From Dreissena polymorpha (taxonomy: Eukaryota; Mollusca; Bivalvia; Myida; Dreissenidae): a stretch of 64,000 nt of DNA. The notes under the pieces are model-generated. The model searched no databases. It was not told the DNA's origin and was given only the letters and a program-made list of their open reading frames with translations. The stretch lies in the NCBI RefSeq assembly GCF_020536995.1, contig NC_068355.1:74498106-74562105 (forward strand), in the 5' to 3' direction. Below are positions 58,901-64,000 of this stretch, one piece after another. The position numbers and the translations under genes are program-made. The first letter of the stretch is position 1. Every line of letters begins with the position of its first letter.

Positions 58901-60511
58901 TTTCTTAAAAATCCAAAGATAATCGATTACAACTTACTGTAGTGTTGAAAGAGAGACACGTTGATCTACATGTATATCTATATAAACTTTTAACAGCAAG
59001 TCATGTAAAAAGAAGCGAGCTAGAATCTATGCACATAAAAAGAAGTAGAGTTGATGATTGAAAGATATGTCCTTTGAAAACGACCAGAATCTATTGTCTG
59101 GTGATTATGTCAATTTGAAATGCATATTTCTTACACCTGACCCCCAGGGTCAACATTTTAATGTGTTTTTCGAAGATAAAGCATTTATATATTTTCATGT
59201 TTAAAAAAGAAGGCCCGGGCCAGCTGTGCCTAATAGCAGCTACGCCCCTGGTGGTTGTAGTTGACCATATATAGATAATTATTGAGCAGACCTCGATTTC
59301 TAGAAAATTCTGAAGAAAAAATATTAAGAAAAACTGTCTCCAGTCGCGTATTAAATGGAGTCATATAAATGTTAAAAAGTCAATGCTGTATCATGTATAT
59401 AAAACAGTTTTCATTGCGGTTATTTCAAATGTAATTTTTGTTTTAAATGGGCCTTTCACAGATTTTTGCATGTTTTAAAGTTTGTCATTAAATGTTTTAT
59501 ATTGATAAATGTAAACATAGGACCTAAAAAGCTCCATTAAAAAAAAAACAGAATACAATTTAAAAAGAAAAAAAATAACCCTCGAACAACTGACCCCTGG
59601 AGTCCTGTAGTAAAAGGTCTACCACTTAGACCACTTGGTCATTCTTCCTGATACAAGGACAGATGTTTTAATACTTTATATAAGCAATCCTCGTAGTTTC
59701 ACAAAATATAACGACAACAACAGAACTTGCCAAATTATTCATTCGTTTCGCGTTGCAACGCTTTATAATTTTCAGGTTTTTAAATCGTCAAAAGATGCAT
59801 ATAATGGTTATTTTAGAGCATGGTAAATGTTCAGTATTACTGTTTCCTCACAAATATCATAATTTAAACGAAAATTTGCGAATCTGAAATAACTTTTCTC
59901 AATTTTGTCAATTTACCCAAACGTGTTATATTTTTACAAAACATGTCGGTGCCCTGTGTTGCAAAAAAACGTGATATTAAACTTATCCTGCCAAAACAGA
60001 CTTAAACATTTGTGAGAAATTGGGACAAGTTTCTTTTAATAAATAAATCAGTTAACCAATACATTACTTGTTTCTAAGAAAACACGTTTTAGCGTTACCA
60101 GAGTTGTAAAATTGCCCACGTAACAGGAATAAAATTGTCCGACTTTCTTTTGTCTAGCGATATGGGAACTAAACGCATCGTGCTGAATGCAGACTGATAA
60201 AGTCATAGGAACTCTTCCATTAATAAATAGATTACAGTATACTTATGCATAAATATAGATTGCTTTGTCGCAATTTTTCGTGAAAATATCTTTTAGATTT
60301 GCTTTTAATTTCCCTGCATGTGTAACGTTGAAAATGAGATTCAAGATGATGTACAACTAAAAGTGATACATTACATATATTGTATATAGAGGAGAGACTC
60401 CTGTCGTTAGCACCGCCACATGATGCCATTGGTGACGGTAATGACGTAACTGCCAGGAAAGACGTAGATGTTCAGGACGTTGCGCTGGTGGAATCCTGTC
60501 TTGTAAAATAG
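42146..60511 (+). CDS. Unrecognised acidic coiled-coil protein, 13 exons, about 741 aa
   Basis: Exons: 42146-42532, 46361-46459, 47217-47375, 48435-48636, 49041-49370, 53549-53661, 54472-54634, 54970-55082, 55888-56004, 57547-57709, 58108-58241, 58436-58559, 60390-60511. Every intron is GT-AG and every junction agrees in phase; the total of 2,226 nt is divisible by three and ends in TAG TGA. The first ~370 residues are rich in Asp/Glu/Ser/Thr and probably disordered (SDEDDDFHFTQLV, TEDDEDYYIETDGD). Exons 5-9 are strongly helical with heptad-like spacing (FIEFQKRLAMFAGELK, SEQLQHERKKMMSYIEEREK, DQFKKELEEQGTKLENLVEE, KRRLDEERSIILDLTKQSE, QIQNREQRAIIEGLM). Exons 10-13 are polar (DVLYCDRSQYLPGISTDGD, PLNIEPYLRKRAAG). 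There is no signal peptide or membrane segment, so it is likely cytoplasmic or nuclear. I assign no function. Uncertain points are the acceptor of exons 3 and 10 and the donors of exons 7 and 11 (a second in-phase GT lies 6 bp away in each). Confidence 0.85.
42582..45005. mobile_element. 2.4-kb DNA transposon with 77-bp TIRs and 5-bp TSD (intron 1)
   Basis: The termini CACGATGATAGGGCGAATAC... at 42582 and the inverted copy ending at 45005 match over about 77 bp with two mismatches. They are flanked by direct TAGAA (42577-42581 and 45006-45010). The near-identical ends and intact duplication indicate a young insertion. A 5-bp duplication with CAC-starting ends is the pattern of Transib/RAG-like transposons, but no transposase of that type is seen, so the superfamily is open. 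It contains a minus-strand ORF at 43842-44442. Confidence 0.85.
43842..44442 (-). pseudogene. ORF of the intron-1 transposon, unrecognised, one in-frame stop
   Basis: A minus-strand frame follows acceptor TTTTTTCTTTCAG at 44443 and reads WKRRSNVCLNKPKNKKRSLF, then ...NAPHKRKTKKARSS, a stop at about 44211, and continues in the same frame as KKLFENSSLENMTEKVTHLL, LFLDAVRWYGLPITSMMIYK, EDTMKFWRVVHRLFHGKVLR to 43842. A basic, nuclear-localisation-like segment precedes a segment (D.VRWY...DT..FW....RLFHGK.LRFM.G) of a type I associate with uncharacterised mobile-element proteins in invertebrates. A possible upstream exon (ATG at 45001 within the TIR, FRSPSKFYTSDKRTVSFCQK) ends at a good donor near 44858, but its phase does not match. 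Confidence 0.5.
45155..45182. repeat. Poly-G tract
   Basis: GGGGGAGGGGGG followed by a long G run, in intron 1. Potential quadruplex former and assembly weak point. Confidence 0.9.
45794..46068. repeat. Bivalve dispersed repeat (GATATCCCCCGCC ... GGCGGGGGATAA)
   Basis: Inverted ends ATATCCCCCGCC and GGCGGGGGATA. Internal AAGGCCATAACTCTATTATT, TACCAAGTTTCAGTGAAATC and a GGACGGAC run. Familiar from bivalve sequence; in intron 1. Confidence 0.8.
46656..47150. repeat. (CTA)n triplet array, imperfect toward the right
   Basis: Nearly pure CTA/ACT at 46672-46890, then degenerate triplets (GCT, GAT, TGT, AAT). It lies in intron 2, ending about 60 bp before exon 3. Poly-Leu, poly-Thr and poly-Tyr frames here are artefacts of the repeat. 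Confidence 0.95.
47376..48434. other. Intron 3; no feature recognised
   Basis: AT-rich with a possible MITE remnant around 47995-48070 (GGCTACCGCCACG, GAACGCCCCCAAAGAC). Confidence 0.3.
50735..50940. repeat. Single arm related to the 9494-9928 foldback element
   Basis: GACTAAAGTCGTGATATAAA, GAGATAAACGCCTACCAC, TTACTGATATTGCTGGAAGG, AATAAAGGGTATAAAGCGGC and ATCGTCACGTGATTACTC match the right arm of that element. Confidence 0.7.
51590..52830. repeat. Palindromic array of tRNA-like half units
   Basis: Degenerate units of about 45-50 bp read TCTGAGCACTTRCC, ATGTAAGCTAYGG, then GGGTTCGAACCCTGG (B-box). They run on the plus strand at 51590-52020 and on the minus strand at 52040-52830. Examples are CAGGGTTCGAACCCTGGTG (about 51723), CCCCGGGTTCGAATTCCGG (about 51949), and the inverted CCGGGACTCGAAACCAGG (about 52117) and GTGATTCGAACCCAGGGAC (about 52485). 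Only the anticodon/T-arm half of a tRNA appears to be repeated; no complete tRNA is seen. Confidence 0.6.
54308..54366 (+). pseudogene. Decayed duplicate of exon 7
   Basis: TAACATTCTCAGACTTACAT, CAAGTAGCTTCAAAAGACAA, TGACTGTGTCAGGAGGGACG aligns with the real exon 7 and its acceptor at 54460-54520 (TAACATTCTCAGTCTTATAT, CGAGGAGCGCGAGAAGACAA, TGACTGTGGTCCGGGAC). The copy has a stop in frame and no donor. Confidence 0.75.
55110..55465 (+). pseudogene. Three or four decayed tandem duplicates of exon 8
   Basis: Exon 8 ends KRRLDEERSIILDLTKQSE then GTAAGT. Relics downstream: 55115-55174 reads MLRRRPDKKQSVVLDLTKKS; 55322-55363 reads ELSSIIHLTKHSE followed by GTAGGT; 55405-55460 (GTGTTGCTCAAGGGACTCTG ... 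GGCATCCTGGACCCCGTCAA) matches the exon at nucleotide level; a weaker copy lies at 55218-55260. They are damaged and off phase, so they are unlikely to be used. Confidence 0.75.
56190..57395. repeat. 72-bp minisatellite with tRNA-like boxes (intron 9)
   Basis: About 16-17 copies of a unit containing GCAGTAACTCAGCGGTTAGA, TAGCGCTTCGGTCGCAGTAG, GTTACCATTGAGAGAGAACT and TCGATATTGGAC. AACTCAGCGGTTAGATAGC resembles a tRNA A-box/D-arm, and ACTTCGATATTGG resembles a B-box at tRNA-like spacing. The copies are 90% or more alike by eye, so the array is young. Confidence 0.92.
58582..59250. mobile_element. CAGRGGCGTAGC-ended non-autonomous transposon (intron 12)
   Basis: Ends CAGAGGCGTAGCTAGC and GCAGCTACGCCCCTG are inverted, flanked by direct GTGGT (58577-58581 and 59251-59255). 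The CAGGGGCGTAGC terminus is common in hAT-like MITEs, though 8-bp duplications are expected there. GGGGGGTCCGGGGATCCTCC near the left end is also typical of this class. No ORF. Confidence 0.8.
59442..59926 (+). repeat. tRNA-bearing MITE copy (intron 12)
   Basis: TTAAATGGGCCTTTCACAGA at the left and TGTCAATTTACCCAAACGTG at the right. The minus-strand tRNA-like segment at about 59580-59645 has GACCAAGTGGTCTAAGTGG and GGTCAGTTGTTCGAGGG. The body is collinear with 41325-41841. Confidence 0.8.
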
Positions 60512-62130
60512 TGATGTCAGTGCAAACTACGCAATATAGCTTTGAAAGATCACATTTTTCACACAAACGTTTCCATGTTTATAACATCATGTTAAATCAA
60601 AATACGTTCTTCTAAATGTAAAAAAAACGGAGAGGTTTTTCTGTACCCATCACAATCTGAACACATTTTCTGTGAATCATACATATGTATCGAATGCAGT
60701 CTGTGATATACAATACAATATTATTTTAGACCATTCACATTCATAACACTTAAAAAATAACAAAATATATCATATTCATCATCCGTGTGTTAAAAATATT
60801 TAATGTAAACATGTTATAAGTCATTTTAAGCGTTAGTATGTTCGTATGAATGAATACACGGACACTCGAAGCGTTTATTTTTGCGCGGTACGAAATGACG
60901 ATCGTTCATGTATTTGTATATCAATTTAAATACTGTCAAATGCATGCTTACTTAATTGTTAGAATCGCGTGATTTTTGCTTGCTTTTGCTTTAGATACTA
61001 AAAAGTTTTGTAATGAGTATCATTTAACTAATGTATTGTCTATTCATTTGTATTGTTATCGCTGTATTTGTTTATTTAACATAAGTGGCGAAGAACAAGA
61101 CTGTGATATTCATGGCACTGTGATATCCTCTATATATAATTTTTAAATGTTGATCAGGGGCTAAACAACCGTTGTATCTGATGAACATTAATTTCCTCTC
61201 ATTTTCGTGTTTTTAATAGTAGACGCTCATTTTAATGAAGATTTATTTTTTATAATCATAACATATTTGATCTAAATTGTATTTGAAAACCATGTACCAG
61301 TTTATTAAAAATGCGTTTCGTTATTGTTTTATATTCATGTTATATATTAAATTCTTAATGTTTATATATGTATATGTTTATCCGTCTCTCTTTCCTTGAT
61401 ATTTCATGGCAAATGTTTTATTCGTGTTAATACAATTTGAAGCATTCTGTTGAATATCGTTAGTGTTTAATAAATTTTGTTCACTCCGTATACAGTTTTG
61501 TTTGTTTCTATTTGTGTTAGGCGATACCATATTATAATCTATTCGTATGTTGTTTGTGCAAGATTTTGGCCCCTTTTCGTATCGTTCATCATGTTAATCG
61601 ATAAATCGTTATGTGTTTTGCTTGTGACTAAGATAGCGCATTACAGATACAGTATTCGGGAATAAGCAATAACTTACATAAACGAAAAAAAAAACTGATA
61701 ATCGGACTACAACTGAAGGAGTTTTTAAAGAATAACATTCACTTCTACGAATCCTGTCTGTATGCACAATCTGCATAGAACCAATGGCATTTTTTTTCAT
61801 CTTTCAAGTTAGCTTGATTATCATAATGGTGAATATGTTATGCTTAATATTAATCAAACAATAAATCGAATATAACAATTAAAAGGATGTAGTTTGATAT
61901 ATCGTTATGACAAACCCCGTTAACTAACGTGTGTTTACAAGTACGGTACACAACAGTTTAAACATGCAGGTTTTTGTAATTATTATAATTAATATTATAA
62001 TACCTTTTTCGAGATTACTATGATTTTACGATTAGATTGTGTTGTTTTTTTTCCAAAGAGTGGAAATCCGGATAATGCCTTTTAAATAAATGATACAATT
62101 AAAAAAGTGCATCGATGGCGTTTAGATATT
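60512..62130. other. 3' flank of the coiled-coil gene
   Basis: AT-rich. AATAAA at about 61469 could be the polyadenylation signal, about 950 bp past the stop codon. No other gene is seen. Confidence 0.35.
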
Positions 62131-62131
62131 T

Positions 62132-62281
62132 TTAAGTTGTCGTTCCTGAGCTGTTGAGTTTCGGGACTATAGAATACCGACGGACAGCTGACTGCGTGTT
62201 ACATGTGGCGTTCAGGCATCCCAATTGTAAACGATATCCAGACAGGTCCGCAATTTCCGGGGTCACCAACATGGTAGGAGC
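62132..62281 (-). CDS. Possible coding exon, unrecognised
   Basis: The minus-strand frame MLVTPEIADLSGYRLQLGCL, NATCNTQSAVRRYSIVPKLN, SSGTTT ends in a stop at 62132. Composition is more gene-like than the surroundings, but there is no family match or paired exon. It could be chance. Confidence 0.25.
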   Translation of the reverse strand, partial: APTMLVTPEIADLSGYRLQLGCLNATCNTQSAVRRYSIVPKLNSSGTTT

Positions 62282-62400
62282 CGGTGAATAAACATCACGT
62301 GACGTAATGCGCCACATGTCTCGCGCAGAGGTTTACGCGATGTGTCAGCGTTAATCTTGTTTGACGGTTCCAAAACCAACATTTGCATATATTTACATAG

Positions 62401-62461
62401 ATTGGTCGAAGGACGGTTGCTGACTGCCCTGTACGAGAGACTTGCAGAATGTCAGAATGCG
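62401..62461 (+). CDS. Possible coding exon, unrecognised
   Basis: After acceptor TATATTTACATAG the frame reads LVEGRLLTALYERLAECQNA and meets donor GCG|GTACTG. It looks helical, like the coiled-coil gene upstream. It cannot be an extra exon of that gene by phase (exon 12 is phase 1, this needs phase 2), so it might open another gene that continues past the window. Confidence 0.3.
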
Positions 62462-62469
62462 GTACTGAT

Positions 62470-64000
62470 AGTATTTTACCTTTCAATTACTAGACTCACT
62501 TTCGCCAAACCAATATTTAAACCAAGTATATTCCTTTTTTTAACTTAACTCGTATTTACAATCAACATCGTTAAATCAAAATCATTATGTTGAACTGCTT
62601 TCGTCCGTTTTCAGAACGCTGCTGATTTTATTTTTAGTCTGTATTCATACGTTTTGGTATAGTAAATTAATATCTATTACGAATTATTTTTAAGGGTGAA
62701 CGTGATATCACCATTCATATTTTCAAACGCTCGTTTGCAATTATATGGACTATAAGTTTATACACTCGTCTAGGGGATTCAGTTTCTTCATCATAAGACA
62801 AACTACTTGATATTGCAACATATTGTAATAAACGTTTAGAGGTTCAATGAATGATTTTGAACAAACAATGTACGTCGAGACCCCACAAACTACACTGAAG
62901 AGCAAGCATGTCGAATATCTTCGGGCGTCATTGATATATCAAGAGGGTGCGCGTGGATGCTTGTAACCATAGAGTAAGACCGCACTTGCCTCGCTGCTAT
63001 TAATCAAAAGATTGTTTCAAGATCAAGCCGCATAATTTCCCCCATGTTTCATTACATTCAGTTTAGATGAAGCGTTTAATATAAATCAGGTTTAAACTTA
63101 CTATCCCAGTACAAACAGCAACAGGTCAGGCACAAGTATCTATCGGAGATGTTTCCATTGCAATGTCTTTACACTATATACAGTACATGTATACATGCTT
63201 ATTTGCAAACTGTAAAACGAGTCTTACAGTCGTTATACTAAAAATATGTACATGTTGTATGAATGTTTTATTTTTCTCACAAACTGACTATAATTCGGAC
63301 AATTTTTTTAAGAAATCATAAAAAATCCATGAAAATGACAAATCATAGCTTAAAAGATGCAAAAGCGCCATTTTTATGGATACATGACATCACTGCTTTC
63401 GTCGAACCTCTATGCATATACTCGATGCGAAATTTTCGGAGAAAATTTAAGATGAAGTAACTGAACGAATGAACCCAATCTTAAACATGAAAACTTTGTT
63501 CAAGCAAGCATATACATATGTTAATCGATACAAATTCTCCTGTGTACGACAATTACAACGGTTATTTCGACTTTCTGTAGAATCAAGTTGATTCTTTTAT
63601 TGGTGATTTGTTATTCAAAGCTATACCGAGTAAATTTTGTATTGTCTATCTTTTAACATAAAGGCAGGTGACATTAACAAGTTTTCTTCTAATATTTAAT
63701 TCAAATCCATATAATTAGGTATATATATTATGGTCAATATACAAAACAGTTTTGTACAATTCTATTCATCGATCCATGTATGCCCAGTTATGTGGATTTA
63801 AAGAAAAAAATACGAGATTTTGTAACAAGGTATTTTCATTAATAAATAAATAAATAAAACTTGATCATCTACATCTCAAATCGATTTTTAACAACTTTAA
63901 ACTTTGTTTATCATACAGTCGCATACTGTTAAATAATAGCGGATTCTCTTAAAACGTCAAATTTGCACACACCAAATATCCGTAAAACTTTTATATATGA
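62470..64000. other. Non-coding, AT-rich
   Basis: No gene or repeat recognised to the end of the window. Confidence 0.3.

Noticed and set aside
62401-62461. A fourteenth exon of the coiled-coil gene
   Set aside because: Phase does not fit exon 12 or the possible GTAAAA donor in exon 13, and exon 13 already ends in two consecutive stops.

Overview
The window looks like nuclear DNA of a bivalve mollusc. It is AT-rich, its genes are sparse and intron-rich, and it is packed with short inverted-repeat transposons, tRNA-derived SINEs and the '...GACCTTGACCTTTGACC...' dispersed repeats that are typical of bivalve genomes. The most frequent repeat is a palindromic MITE of about 250 bp (core AAGTGTCGTCCCAGATTAGC), which I associate with dreissenid mussels. 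That species-level guess comes from memory and not from a search.

Four protein-coding units carry real weight. (1) At 1.2-3.9 kb on the minus strand, four phase-compatible exons encode the conserved domain of an opioid growth factor receptor (OGFR)-like protein; the 5' exon was not found. (2) At 13.3-15.4 kb on the minus strand there is a single-exon, 699-residue secretin/adhesion-type seven-transmembrane receptor with a somatomedin-B-like N-terminus. (3) At 42.1-60.5 kb on the plus strand, 13 exons join with perfect phase agreement into about 741 codons. The product is acidic and coiled-coil rich, and I do not recognise it. Its introns hold most of the unusual structure in the window. (4) At about 19.7-29.7 kb there is a decayed PIF/Harbinger-type DNA transposon of about 10 kb with 25-bp inverted ends, transposase fragments and later insertions.

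Layout: 0-12 kb holds the OGFR-like gene, MITEs, microsatellites and a 430-bp foldback repeat; 12.2-12.7 kb a 5'-truncated LINE; 13-15.4 kb the receptor; 16-19 kb repeats; 19.7-29.7 kb the Harbinger-like element and its passengers; 30-34.5 kb tRNA-derived SINEs and MITEs; 35.1-36.7 kb a 28-bp minisatellite that seems to have grown out of a MITE end; 38.9-41.0 kb a 34-bp minisatellite; 41.2-42.0 kb a nested MITE with a short telomere-like tract; 42.1-60.5 kb the coiled-coil gene. Its introns contain a fresh-looking 2.4-kb inverted-repeat element with a 5-bp target duplication (intron 1), a 3.65-kb inverted-repeat element with a palindromic array of tRNA-like half units (intron 5), relics of duplicated exons (introns 6 and 8), a 72-bp tRNA-like minisatellite (intron 9) and a CAGGGGCGTAGC-type element (intron 12). 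From 60.5 to 64 kb little is recognisable.

I saw no LTR retroelement, Polinton or other capsid-bearing element, no CRISPR array and no rRNA. The genes do not form an obvious pathway; the window reads as independent eukaryotic genes embedded in repeats.
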